Counted from the stretch's first letter, positions 41,330 through 49,367 are shown. The stretch is DNA of 55,946 nt from SG8-38 sp041576815 (GCA_041576815.1 JBFGKE010000023.1:1-55946); one strand, 5' to 3'. Notes: generated from the sequence alone by a model not told the origin. Numbers and translations: made by a program.

Positions 41330-42154
41330 TCAAAGACTCCCTTTCGATTTGGTGGCCTCGAGCGCGGTAGGCAGTCGGCGGAGCGCGCCCACGAAGGCCC
41401 CTCGAATCGCCTGCTCTGCGGTTTCCGCGCTGTAGCGGCCGGACGCCGTCGCGGCCCCGCGTAGCATTCCGCGCATGTCGCGGCCCGGATAGGAGAGCAC
41501 GATGATCGAGACGACCGCGCTCACGCCCGGTCCCTTGGGCTCGAGCGTGACGATCGAGCTCTCCAAGTAAAAGCCATGTAGCTTTCGCCTGACGATCTCG
41601 CGCGCGGCGTCGGCGGGCGCCAAATCGTCGGGGGCCAGCTCGACCCCCTCGAGCTCGAGAAGACGCTCGGACAAGAAGACGCGCGCGTCGAACAGCATTT
41701 GACGCGACACGCGCTCGGCTTTCGCCCCAGGCATACCCACTGCCACCAGATACGTAGGCCGGCCAGGGCCGCGCTGACGCTCACCAAGGGCGCTGATCGC
41801 CGCCGCCGCCTCGACGGCAGCACGACGAACCGAGCGGTTCTTGTCGCGGGCGGCCTTTTCGATGATGGGGAGGGACTCCTTGGAGCCGAGGCGCTTGAGC
41901 GACGAGATCGCCGAGACCCGAACGGCAGGGTGCCGGTCACGGACGGCCCGCTCGAGCGCCGCGACGGATTTGCGCGTCGACTCGAGCTGGCCGAGTGAAA
42001 GTGCAGCCTGTGCGCGCACCCGGAACGCATCGGAGTTTCGGAGCAGTCGAAGCAGATAGTCCTGGCGCGCGTCGGCGTACGCGGTCGTGCTGAACAGCAG
42101 CACCACGACGAACCAAGCTCCCAAACCACGCCATCGGCCGATGTGCGTCCGCAA
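41330..42154 (-). CDS. Exported HEAT-repeat protein
   Basis: This 274-residue protein has a signal-like segment (GLGAWFVVVLLFSTTAYA) and then about three HEAT repeats (RAQAALSLGQL, VRVSAISSLKRLGSKESLP, VRRAAVEAAAAISALGE). The C-terminal half is an alpha-beta domain with VGMPGAKAERVSRQMLFDAR and SSIVTLEPKGPGVSAVVSII. A TTG at 42154 preceded by AAGGGCGGG is the most likely start, since it leads directly into the signal peptide; the frame is open farther upstream without a good start. It is divergent from ftsY and 26 nt upstream of the HAMP gene. HEAT proteins act as interaction scaffolds; the partner is unknown. Confidence 0.78.
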   Translation of the reverse strand: MRTHIGRWRGLGAWFVVVLLFSTTAYADARQDYLLRLLRNSDAFRVRAQAALSLGQLESTRKSVAALERAVRDRHPAVRVSAISSLKRLGSKESLPIIEKAARDKNRSVRRAAVEAAAAISALGERQRGPGRPTYLVAVGMPGAKAERVSRQMLFDARVFLSERLLELEGVELAPDDLAPADAAREIVRRKLHGFYLESSIVTLEPKGPGVSAVVSIIVLSYPGRDMRGMLRGAATASGRYSAETAEQAIRGAFVGALRRLPTALEATKSKGSL

Positions 42155-42228
42155 CGTCCCGCCCTTCCCCTGGTTTTCAGTATCACAGCCGCCGGCCTGC
42201 AACGGCAAACGAATCGGCGTCCGCCACG

Positions 42229-42258
42229 TTGACGGCCCGGTGGTCGCCTTTCTATAGT
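42229..42258 (+). promoter_or_regulatory. Sigma-70-type promoter of ftsY
   Basis: TTGACG (42229-42234) and TATAGT (42253-42258) are separated by 18 nt and each match 5 of 6 consensus bases. Transcription would start near 42265, giving a leader of about 34 nt. Confidence 0.7.
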
Positions 42259-42298
42259 GCGTGCGTCCCAACGGCCATCGGGGGATGACAGAGGTCGA

Positions 42299-43537
42299 AT
42301 GGAGTCAATTGATCTGAGCAACCCGACGACGCTCGCGGCCATCGCGGCCATCGCTGCGTTGATCGTGATCGGCATCATCATCGGGCTCGTTCGCGGGCGA
42401 GCGAGGCGCGCGGGCAAGGCCGAGCCACCACCTCCACCACCGGGTGCGCTGCCCGAAGAGCGCGCCGAGGATGCAGCGGGGGCGACGGGCGAGCCGACGC
42501 AGCCCGTACGCGTCGAAGACCTGGTACCTGCGACGATCGAGCCGCCGGCGTCGTTGATCGAAGAAGTGAGCCCACCACCCCGGCCACCCGCCGATCTGGG
42601 AGCGTTTCGAAGCGGGCTCAAACGAACGCGCGGCAACCTGGTCTCGCGTCTGGCGGGCGTATTTCAGCGTGGCCGCGAGATCGATGCGTCGATCCTGGAT
42701 GAAGTCGAGGAGGTGCTGATCACTGCCGACGTCGGCGTGCACACGACCGACCGTCTGCTCGAGGCGCTTCGTGGAAAGATGGACGGTGGCACGCTCACTT
42801 CCGAGGAAGCGTGGGAAACGATTCGTACGGAGGCCAAGGGCATCCTGGCGTCCAGCGGGCGGCGCCTCGCACTCGATCACGCGCCCACCGTGATCGTGGT
42901 GGTCGGGGTGAACGGCGTCGGAAAGACCACGACGATCGGCAAGCTCGCGAGCCGGTTCGATCGGCAGGGCAAGACGTTGCTTCTCGCCGCTGGCGACACC
43001 TTTCGCGCAGCGGCTGTCACTCAGCTCGAGGTGTGGGGCCGACGCGTCGGCTGCGAGGTGGTCAAAGGAAAGGACCGCGCGGACCCGGGGTCGGTCATCT
43101 TCGATGCGATTCGAAAGGCGCAAGATGCGAGCATCGACATCGTCATCGCGGACACGGCCGGACGACTCCACACGAAAGTACCGCTCATGGACGAGCTAGA
43201 GAAGCTCGGTCGCACGGTCGAAAAGGCTCTCGGCCGCCCGGCAGACCACGTGTTGCTCGTGCTGGACGCCACCACCGGCCAAAACGCCGTTCAGCAGGCG
43301 CAACTCTTCAAGAACGCGCTCTCTCTGAGTGGCATCGTGCTCACCAAGCTCGACGGGACCGCCAAAGGGGGCGTGATCCTCGGGATCGTCGACCAGCATC
43401 AGGTGCCCGTCGAGTTCATCGGGGTGGGTGAACGGGTCGAAGATCTCAAGGCATTCGATGTCGAAGCCTTCGTCGAGGCCCTCTTCGAGTCCCCGGAAGC
43501 TCTGGAGCCCGCCGAAGAGGCGCTCAACGCGAGCTAA
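42299..43537 (+). CDS. ftsY: Signal recognition particle receptor FtsY
   Basis: This 412-residue GTPase docks the SRP-ribosome complex at the membrane for cotranslational insertion. Residues about 9-28 form a membrane helix (LAAIAAIAALIVIGIIIGLV) and a Pro-rich linker follows. The NG domain has G1 GVNGVGKTTTIGKLA, G3 DTAGR (within VIADTAGRLHTKVPLMDEL), the DATTGQNA motif and G4 TKLDGTAKGG. Length and motifs match FtsY rather than Ffh because there is no M domain. The start is the ATG at 42299. Confidence 0.97.
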   Translation: MESIDLSNPTTLAAIAAIAALIVIGIIIGLVRGRARRAGKAEPPPPPPGALPEERAEDAAGATGEPTQPVRVEDLVPATIEPPASLIEEVSPPPRPPADLGAFRSGLKRTRGNLVSRLAGVFQRGREIDASILDEVEEVLITADVGVHTTDRLLEALRGKMDGGTLTSEEAWETIRTEAKGILASSGRRLALDHAPTVIVVVGVNGVGKTTTIGKLASRFDRQGKTLLLAAGDTFRAAAVTQLEVWGRRVGCEVVKGKDRADPGSVIFDAIRKAQDASIDIVIADTAGRLHTKVPLMDELEKLGRTVEKALGRPADHVLLVLDATTGQNAVQQAQLFKNALSLSGIVLTKLDGTAKGGVILGIVDQHQVPVEFIGVGERVEDLKAFDVEAFVEALFESPEALEPAEEALNAS

Positions 43538-43581
43538 CTCTGCGCGACTACGTCGCATTTCGACGAAAATCGCGACCGGAT

Positions 43582-43611
43582 TTGGTAGTGCGATAATCGT
43601 CATGGTATAGT
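43582..43611 (+). promoter_or_regulatory. Sigma-70-type promoter of the outer-membrane barrel pair
   Basis: TTGGTA (43582-43587) and TATAGT (43606-43611) are 18 nt apart; a TGG directly before the -10 makes it an extended -10 box. It precedes the ATG at 43707 by about 95 nt. Confidence 0.65.
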
Positions 43612-43706
43612 CTTGTCGTCCGAGTGAAACCGGACACTTGTTGCGTGATTTCGGCGAGTTGCCACGGTGGGGGACCGGGGCGCTCAGGGGGGAAAGCCAG
43701 AGGCCG

Positions 43707-44606
43707 ATGCGAGAATTGGGGGGGATTGCGCTACTGATTGCGGCGCTGTGCTGGGCGGCCCCGAGGGGAGCCCAGGCCCAGATGGAATTCTCCCTCGACG
43801 AGGCCGAGGAGGAGAAGTCCGCAGAGGCCGGGTCGAAGAGCGAGGGCGACCTGATCGAGCAGCTCGCGGCAGGCGACGACGCCGAGGAAGGACCGGCCGA
43901 GCCGGCACCGCAGCGCGAAGAGATCGCCGAGGAGATCTACGCAGTCCAACAGATTTACGCGCTTCGCCTCAAGCGCTTCGAGCTCGCGCCTTCCGTGGCC
44001 TTCACGCTGAACGACCCGTACCTGCGACGCATCGCCCTTGGCTTCGCGGCCAACTACTGGTTCACGAACGTGCTCGCGATCGGTGTCAACTTCAACTGGT
44101 ACGACTGGGGCGGCGACCCGCTCGAAAACGTCAACAGCTTCCCGCCACGCATTCAAGAGCAGTTCCGGCTCGGCGTCCCGATCAACGAGTGGCAGTTCGG
44201 ACTGTGGGCGAACTTCACGTATGTGCCCTTCTACGGGAAGTTCAAAGTCCGGAAGAAGATCTTCCAATGGGACGCCTATCTGGTGGGTGGCGTCGGGGTC
44301 ATGCGCACCAAGCCAGTTCCAGTGTTCGACCCCGAGGTGCGGAGCTTCGACTGGAAAACGTACGTCGCTTTCAACGTGGGCCTCGGGCTGCGGATCTTCC
44401 TGACGCGGTACTTGACCTTCTTCACGGAGTTCCGGGCGTACATGTGGCCCGACCGATTCGAAAACGTCGCGGTCGCACCCGGTGAGGTCCGCAATGATTC
44501 ATCGACTTGGCTGCAGTCGGGCTCGTCGTTCGTGGCCAACACGTCGATCCAGGTCGGTTTCACCCTCTTCCTTCCAATCAAGTTCGAGTACCGGCTACCG
44601 AAATGA
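43707..44606 (+). CDS. Outer-membrane beta-barrel protein 1 (GltA/GltB-like)
   Basis: This 299-residue protein has a signal peptide (MRELGGIALLIAALCWAAP, cleavage near AQAQ) and an acidic N-terminal segment (DEAEEEKSAEAGSKSEGD). From about residue 80 amphipathic strands alternate aromatic and polar residues, as in YALRLKRFELAPSVAFTLND, IALGFAANYWFTNVLAIGV and WQFGLWANFTYVPFYGKF, and the protein ends in FTLFLPIKFEYRLPK. This fits the small outer-membrane beta-barrel family common in Myxococcota that includes GltA, GltB and NfsA/NfsB. Its stop overlaps the next start (ATGA), so both proteins are probably made in equal amount. Confidence 0.82.
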   Translation: MRELGGIALLIAALCWAAPRGAQAQMEFSLDEAEEEKSAEAGSKSEGDLIEQLAAGDDAEEGPAEPAPQREEIAEEIYAVQQIYALRLKRFELAPSVAFTLNDPYLRRIALGFAANYWFTNVLAIGVNFNWYDWGGDPLENVNSFPPRIQEQFRLGVPINEWQFGLWANFTYVPFYGKFKVRKKIFQWDAYLVGGVGVMRTKPVPVFDPEVRSFDWKTYVAFNVGLGLRIFLTRYLTFFTEFRAYMWPDRFENVAVAPGEVRNDSSTWLQSGSSFVANTSIQVGFTLFLPIKFEYRLPK

Positions 44607-45517
44607 TCACGCTTTCTACACAGACGCTCTCGCGATTCGGCTTGGTGGCGGCGCTCGCGCTCAGCTTGTTGCTGGTCGATGGCCTCGCCGCTCCGACGAG
44701 CTCGGCGCGCGCACAAGAGGTGCACGTCAGCGGGCCGCTCGCCGGCGCGCCCGCGGTCCGACACATGCGGCAGTGGCGCAACCTTCGCCTTCACGTCGAG
44801 CCGTTCATCGCCTTCACGGTGGGCGACGAGTTTGCGCGCTCGCTGATCGTGGGCGGCGAGCTCCGGTTCCACTTCGTAGATTGGTTCGGCATCGGCGGCT
44901 GGGGCGGCTACTCGGTCGGCAAGCTCGACATGAACCTCACGAGAGAGATTCGAGACAAAGGCGTCACCAGAGACCCCAACCGTTTGGATCTTCCCAGCCG
45001 AGAGAGCTTCCCGGACCAGGTGGGGCGCCTCAACTGGTGGACCGGCATCGAGGCCCATTTCATTCCCTTCCGCGGCAAGCTCGCCATGTTCCAAAAGGTG
45101 TTCTTCGACGCGGACATCGACGTGTTCGTCGGCGCGGCGTTCGTGGGCGTCGAGGAGCGGGCCAACACGCAAATCCGGCGCGACTCGATCACGACGCCGC
45201 AGTATTGCACGCCGATTGGCGCGCTCGAACCGGCTCCGGATGCGCTGCGCGACCCAGGTTGCCTCGACAGCCAATTCGCCCGGTCCAAGCGAACGGTGAT
45301 CGCACCCTCGTTCGGCGTGGCATTCAACGCGCTCTTTCACGAATTCCTGGGGATTTCGCTCCGCTGGCGCGGGATCCCGTTCAAGTACAACACCGGCGGC
45401 ACCGACAACAACAACGACGGTCAGATCGACGGAAGCGACCGCCTACGGCAGTTCAACAACATGTTCACCGTCGGCTTGATCTTCGTCCTTCCCCCCAAAC
45501 CCAAGCTCACCGACTGA
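44603..45517 (+). CDS. Outer-membrane beta-barrel protein 2 (GltA/GltB-like)
   Basis: This 304-residue protein starts with a signal peptide (FGLVAALALSLLLVDGLAAP, cleavage near ARAQ). Its strands include LRLHVEPFIAFTVGDEFARS, RFHFVDWFGIGGWGGYSVG and HFIPFRGKLAMFQKVFFDAD, with long loops containing CTPIGALEPAPDALRDPGC. The C-terminal strands are FTVGLIFVLPPK. It is a paralog of the upstream barrel. The start is fixed by the ATGA overlap and by the signal peptide. GltA and GltB of M. xanthus are likewise two adjacent barrels of about this size, supporting an outer-membrane role in the Glt-like complex, though this gene pair is separated from the cluster by about 5 kb. Confidence 0.82.
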   Translation: MITLSTQTLSRFGLVAALALSLLLVDGLAAPTSSARAQEVHVSGPLAGAPAVRHMRQWRNLRLHVEPFIAFTVGDEFARSLIVGGELRFHFVDWFGIGGWGGYSVGKLDMNLTREIRDKGVTRDPNRLDLPSRESFPDQVGRLNWWTGIEAHFIPFRGKLAMFQKVFFDADIDVFVGAAFVGVEERANTQIRRDSITTPQYCTPIGALEPAPDALRDPGCLDSQFARSKRTVIAPSFGVAFNALFHEFLGISLRWRGIPFKYNTGGTDNNNDGQIDGSDRLRQFNNMFTVGLIFVLPPKPKLTD

Positions 45518-45524
45518 GCGCTCG

Positions 45525-45547
45525 AAAAAGGGGACTGTCCCCTTTTT
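45525..45547. terminator. Palindromic bidirectional terminator, GGGGAC-T-GTCCCC copy 3
   Basis: AAAAAGGGGAC-T-GTCCCCTTTTT is a 23-bp palindrome placed between two convergent genes. It ends in a T run on both strands, so it could stop transcription from both sides. The core equals the copies at 10061-10075 and 39482-39496. It overlaps the stop codon of the minus-strand gene by two bases. Confidence 0.6.
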
Positions 45548-46262
45548 ACTTTTTTCGGACTTCGCCTTTTTTGCCTAGGGAGTAGCCGGGGGGCATGCGT
45601 TTGGCGGCGGCGTCCTTGACGGCTTCGAGGGTCCAGCCGCGTTCGCGGTAGCCGTCGAGCATTTGCATGCGAACGCGCACGCTCTCTTCTGCGAGGAAGG
45701 CCTTCGTCATTGCGTCACGCGCGGCATCGGCTTCCTCCTGGGCGAGGATCGCACCAACGGCGTGGAAACGTACCGTCTCGTTCATGTCCTTCAGGAAGGG
45801 CGTCACTGCCTCGACGATGCGCGTGTCATGCCGTTCCTCGAGGCTCGCGATCACGTCGATCTTCTTCTGCGGATCCCGTTCGTACTCCGTATCCATCCCC
45901 GAGAGGAGATCGAGCAAAGTCGTGGTGACCTCCTCCTCGCCTTGAATCTCTTTCAGTATCTTGAGCGGCCAAGCCAAGGAGTCCGACGACTCCAGGAAAT
46001 CGCGGACGGGCCCGAGGGCCGCCTCGCCGTGCTGAACGATCCCGCGAAACGCTTCGTTCTTCTCCTCGCCGTCGGTGATGCTGGGATCCACCCGAATCGT
46101 GAAACGCGTGAGAAGCGCCCGAATCGCCTCGTCGGATCCGTCGTTGGCCAGCACTTGAATCGATTCCCAGCGCTCGTGTTTTTGAGCCCGCTTGTTGGCG
46201 ACCCGCGCCACGTGCTTCTTGAGCCCGCCCCCGCCTCCTTTGAACACGTCGAACAACCCCAT
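45546..46262 (-). CDS. HEAT-repeat protein
   Basis: This 238-residue protein has no signal peptide. An N-terminal basic segment (GLKKHVARVANKRAQKHERW) leads to about five HEAT-like repeats, including DGSDEAIRALLTRFTIRVDP, EEEVTTTLLDLLSGMDTEYE, RIVEAVTPFLKDMNETVRFH and AVGAILAQEEADAARDAMTK. HEAT repeats bind proteins. Similar proteins occur in Myxococcota without assigned function. It follows the Cache/HAMP gene on the same strand by 47 nt in the transcript order reversed (this gene is upstream only of the terminator). Sense and partner unknown. Confidence 0.8.
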   Translation of the reverse strand: MGLFDVFKGGGGGLKKHVARVANKRAQKHERWESIQVLANDGSDEAIRALLTRFTIRVDPSITDGEEKNEAFRGIVQHGEAALGPVRDFLESSDSLAWPLKILKEIQGEEEVTTTLLDLLSGMDTEYERDPQKKIDVIASLEERHDTRIVEAVTPFLKDMNETVRFHAVGAILAQEEADAARDAMTKAFLAEESVRVRMQMLDGYRERGWTLEAVKDAAAKRMPPGYSLGKKGEVRKK

Positions 46263-46309
46263 GGCGGGTCAACAACTAGGCCGAACCGCTCGTTCGCGCA
46301 ACGGGAGGC

Positions 46310-47764
46310 TCAGGGGATCACGACTGGCTTGAGATTGACTTGATCGCCGATCGTCTCGACCTTGAAGCGAACCATTTGCGCGTCGTGCTTCTTGACGAGG
46401 TGCGCCGCATTGCCGCGGATTCGCTCGATGAAGCGCGCTTCGGGGACGCTGCCAACGTCCTCGCCCAAAGCCCGCTTGGCCGCGACGTAGTCTTGGTAGA
46501 GCTGAGCGTAGTACTGCTCCTCGGGAATCGCCGCCAATGCCGCGAGCTCTGGATCGTCGGTTTTGACGGACCCTCCGGAGCTCGGTCGCCCGCCCGGCTC
46601 GGGACCGGTTGCGCTGACAGCTTCCCATCGTCCGCTGCTCGTCACGGCGCGTCCTTCGTCATCCTCTTCGGCCACGCCGGTGAAGAGATTGATCAGCTGA
46701 TTCACGCGGTAAGACAGACCCCCGAGCTCCGGGGTTTCGACCTCGAGCCGGACGTCGCTGCGCCCGTTGATGACCGCCAAGATGTCGTCCTCCATCTGCT
46801 CGATGGGCTCCATCAGATTGTTGGCGATGATGTACCCGTAAATCGCCACGCCGATCAGGGCCAGCAGCGTCAACCACAGGATCACGTCCGCGACCCCAGC
46901 AAGCGCAGTGTGTTTGCCACGGCGTGCCAGCACTACGTAGCCTGCCTGAATGCGCCTCGCCATCGGCAACACGGCGGTCACGCCCACGTAATCGTGGCCG
47001 CGGAGCTCGGCCGTCCACGGTTGCGTCGGCTTTCCAGCCAGCGCGGTTTTGGTTTCAGCTTCGAGTGGGTCCGAGAAAAGCGCTTGCTGCAGCGCATCGC
47101 GCACTTCGACGGACGCAGACGTGCTGTAGATCCGGTCGGGCATCACGAACAGCAGGTCGTGGCCTAGAACCGCCGCCTCGCGCTTGGCAAACCCATTCGA
47201 GAGGTCGTACCCGACGAGCAGCGCCCCCACGACTCCACCCTGCTCGTTGCGAACCGCCGCAACCCCGATCTGCAGGAGCTTGTCGTCCTCGAGCCAAACG
47301 CCGTATCGGGAAGCGCCGCTATCGAGCGTGCGGCGAAGCACACGCACGCGGCTCAGCAGCGGCTCACCGAACATCCGATTCGGGTCGGTATCCCGCGCGA
47401 TGACGCGCCCGGTCTCGTCGATGACCGCGACGATGTGTGGTCGCTCGCGACGCCCGCGCGCGGGGTCTTGAAACCACTTGGATACGGCCTGTGCAGCTTC
47501 GAACGCGCGCCGACGCCGGTTCGCCTCCCCGGACGCCGTGAACACATTCCGAACGGGCTTGCTTGCCGCTCGACTCGCAACCCCCTCCGCGAGCCGCGCC
47601 CCGTCGGCGCGCCAGGACCGGGCGAAGAGCTCGGAATCGTCGCCGATGCGGTCTTGGAGCTCGCGGGAAAGCTCGGCGACGAGCTGGGTTCGCACCACGA
47701 GATACGACCCCACCCCCAACAGCAGAACGATGACGAGGTTGCCTGCAATCAGCTTCAGGCGCAT
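46310..47764 (-). CDS. Cache-like/HAMP membrane sensor protein with MXAN_5187-like C-terminus
   Basis: This 484-residue protein has a first membrane helix (LIAGNLVIVLLLGVGSYLVV), a periplasmic region of about 260 residues with a Cache-like sensor (PHIVAVIDETGRVIARDTDP, GVVGALLVGYDLSNG), a second helix (GVADVILWLTLLALIGVAIY) and a HAMP-like segment (NLMEPIEQMEDDILAVINGR). The C-terminal ~85 residues (EEQYYAQLYQDYVAAKRALG, FKVETIGDQVNLKPVV) recall the C-terminal domain first named from MXAN_5187. No histidine kinase, cyclase or methyl-accepting module is present. GAGGAG lies about 8 nt before the ATG. The following gene on this strand is the HEAT protein. Confidence 0.82.
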   Translation of the reverse strand: MRLKLIAGNLVIVLLLGVGSYLVVRTQLVAELSRELQDRIGDDSELFARSWRADGARLAEGVASRAASKPVRNVFTASGEANRRRRAFEAAQAVSKWFQDPARGRRERPHIVAVIDETGRVIARDTDPNRMFGEPLLSRVRVLRRTLDSGASRYGVWLEDDKLLQIGVAAVRNEQGGVVGALLVGYDLSNGFAKREAAVLGHDLLFVMPDRIYSTSASVEVRDALQQALFSDPLEAETKTALAGKPTQPWTAELRGHDYVGVTAVLPMARRIQAGYVVLARRGKHTALAGVADVILWLTLLALIGVAIYGYIIANNLMEPIEQMEDDILAVINGRSDVRLEVETPELGGLSYRVNQLINLFTGVAEEDDEGRAVTSSGRWEAVSATGPEPGGRPSSGGSVKTDDPELAALAAIPEEQYYAQLYQDYVAAKRALGEDVGSVPEARFIERIRGNAAHLVKKHDAQMVRFKVETIGDQVNLKPVVIP

Positions 47765-47840
47765 GTCGCGACTCTCCTCAGCATGACCCCCAACGGCGGA
47801 TTCCCCCTTTTGATCATCAGGGGTTACACCGACCGAGCCC

Positions 47841-47870
47841 GGCTTATCACCGTGCCGTTCGGGGCGTCAA
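47841..47870 (-). promoter_or_regulatory. Candidate promoter of the Cache/HAMP gene
   Basis: On the minus strand TTGACG (47870-47865) is followed after 18 nt by TAAGCC (47846-47841). The -35 is good, the -10 poor (about 2-3 of 6). The start codon lies at 47764. Confidence 0.3.
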
Positions 47871-47913
47871 GCTCGCGTCACGAGAAAGCTGCGGATATGC
47901 TTTGTCCGGCCGG

Positions 47914-49227
47914 ATGCCGAAACCGTGGTCGATCTTCTGTGACTGCCCGGAGCTAGGCGTCGACGTAGGGCGCGACGCTGGCAAGATCGGCTTGTCCGTC
48001 CAGCCCGAGGTCCGGGATCGACCCATCGAGGATGCGATCGCGGCGCTTTCGGCAGGCGAGGCGGTCGGGGTGGCCGTCGCGGAGCCGATCTCGGCCGACG
48101 ACGCGGTCCGGCTCTCCGAGGCTGCGCGCGCCGACGAGCGGAGGGTCCCCGTGGGGGTCATCGGACCCGAGCCACTCGGACTGCTTCACGACCTCGGCCT
48201 CGCCGCCGTCCAAGAGACTGGGCCGTTGATCGCGGCAGCCGCATTGCTCGACGTCGACGCGGAGCGGCCTTGGGCGGCGACGACGAAGGAGCTCCCGCCG
48301 GTCGATCGCGGTCGGCTCGGCGAGAGCGTCGGCCCCCGAAGCGAGGGCCGATTCATTCGGGGCGACGACGGGCTGATCGCCCTTCAGCGCGACGGGACGC
48401 GAGCGAGGCCGATCGGCGTTGCACGCGACGTCGCGGCCGCGCTTCGAGCGCTTCGCGCGTCGCAAGACAGCTCTCGTCCAAAGGTGCCGGTCGTCCAGGG
48501 CGTCGAGGCGGACGCCGTCCTCGACGTGATCCTCGGGCCGCGGCGCGCGCTTTCGGATCCAGCCAGCAAAGCGGCGCTCGAGCCGTACGACGTGCCGCTT
48601 CCGATCGAGGAGCTGTGTGCGACCCCGTCGCGTGCGGCGTCGGAGGCAGCGCGCATCGGATTCCCCGTCCGCGTTGCGCTGGCTTCGCCCGACCTGCGTC
48701 TGTGGGAGCACCCGGACCTGGTTGCCGAGGTGTACTCAGCGGGTCAGGCGCGCGACGCTTACCGCCAGATCATGGCGATGGCGAAGACTCGCTCCGCGAA
48801 CGCGCGTCTGCTCGGGGTGACTGTGAGCGCAGCATCGATCGCGCGCACATTCCTGCGGGTGCGGATGGAGCCGCTCGACTCCGGGCCGGTGCTCGCCGAA
48901 ATCGGTTTCGCGGACCCGCACGGCCAGGCCTCAGAGGACGCGACGCAGACCGTGCTTCCAGCCACTGCGAAGGGGCTCGAGCGCGTGCTGCATCGTTTGC
49001 GGGGGAGCTCTCTCTTGCTGACCGGCACCCCGCCAGAACGAGCGCGCGCAGTGAGCGCCATCGGCGACGTTCTCATGCGACTCGCCGCCTTCGTGCACCA
49101 GTGGCGCATCGAAGTCGAGAGCGTCGAGGTGAACCCCCTCGCGATCCTCGTGGGCGGCGAGCTGGAAATCCGAGAGGCCCGCGTCACGGTCGGCGACGCC
49201 TTCAGCCGCTCGCTCGACGCGAGCTAG
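47914..49227 (+). CDS. Degenerate ATP-grasp protein related to ADP-forming acyl-CoA synthetase
   Basis: This 437-residue protein resembles the ATP-grasp and CoA-binding parts of ADP-forming acetyl-CoA synthetases. Residues near 215-235 (LEPYDVPLPIEELCATPSRA) align with the A-x-Y-G-I-P-x-P entry of ATP-grasp_5, and the end has VESVEVNPLAILVGGELEI, matching the family motif E-x-D-(I/V)-N-P-L. However the family's P-V-V-L-K lysine region reads FPVRVALASPDLRLWEHPDL, lacking the ATP-binding Lys and the H-K-S motif. The middle has RMEPLDSGPVLAEIGFADPH. I infer an inactive or altered enzyme. Two in-frame starts exist (TTG 47902, ATG 47914); I chose the ATG. It is convergent with the next gene. Confidence 0.65.
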   Translation: MPKPWSIFCDCPELGVDVGRDAGKIGLSVQPEVRDRPIEDAIAALSAGEAVGVAVAEPISADDAVRLSEAARADERRVPVGVIGPEPLGLLHDLGLAAVQETGPLIAAAALLDVDAERPWAATTKELPPVDRGRLGESVGPRSEGRFIRGDDGLIALQRDGTRARPIGVARDVAAALRALRASQDSSRPKVPVVQGVEADAVLDVILGPRRALSDPASKAALEPYDVPLPIEELCATPSRAASEAARIGFPVRVALASPDLRLWEHPDLVAEVYSAGQARDAYRQIMAMAKTRSANARLLGVTVSAASIARTFLRVRMEPLDSGPVLAEIGFADPHGQASEDATQTVLPATAKGLERVLHRLRGSSLLLTGTPPERARAVSAIGDVLMRLAAFVHQWRIEVESVEVNPLAILVGGELEIREARVTVGDAFSRSLDAS

Positions 49228-49367
49228 GCGCTCGCGTGGGGTGGCGGGGTGGGGATGAAGGGCCCACCGGCAGGAACTACGTTCAACGCTAGCCACGTAT
49301 ACTCGCTGGCACTGTCGCCGGCGCTCGCGCTAACGCAGGCGCTGACACGGTGCCGGACTTGGTTCGC

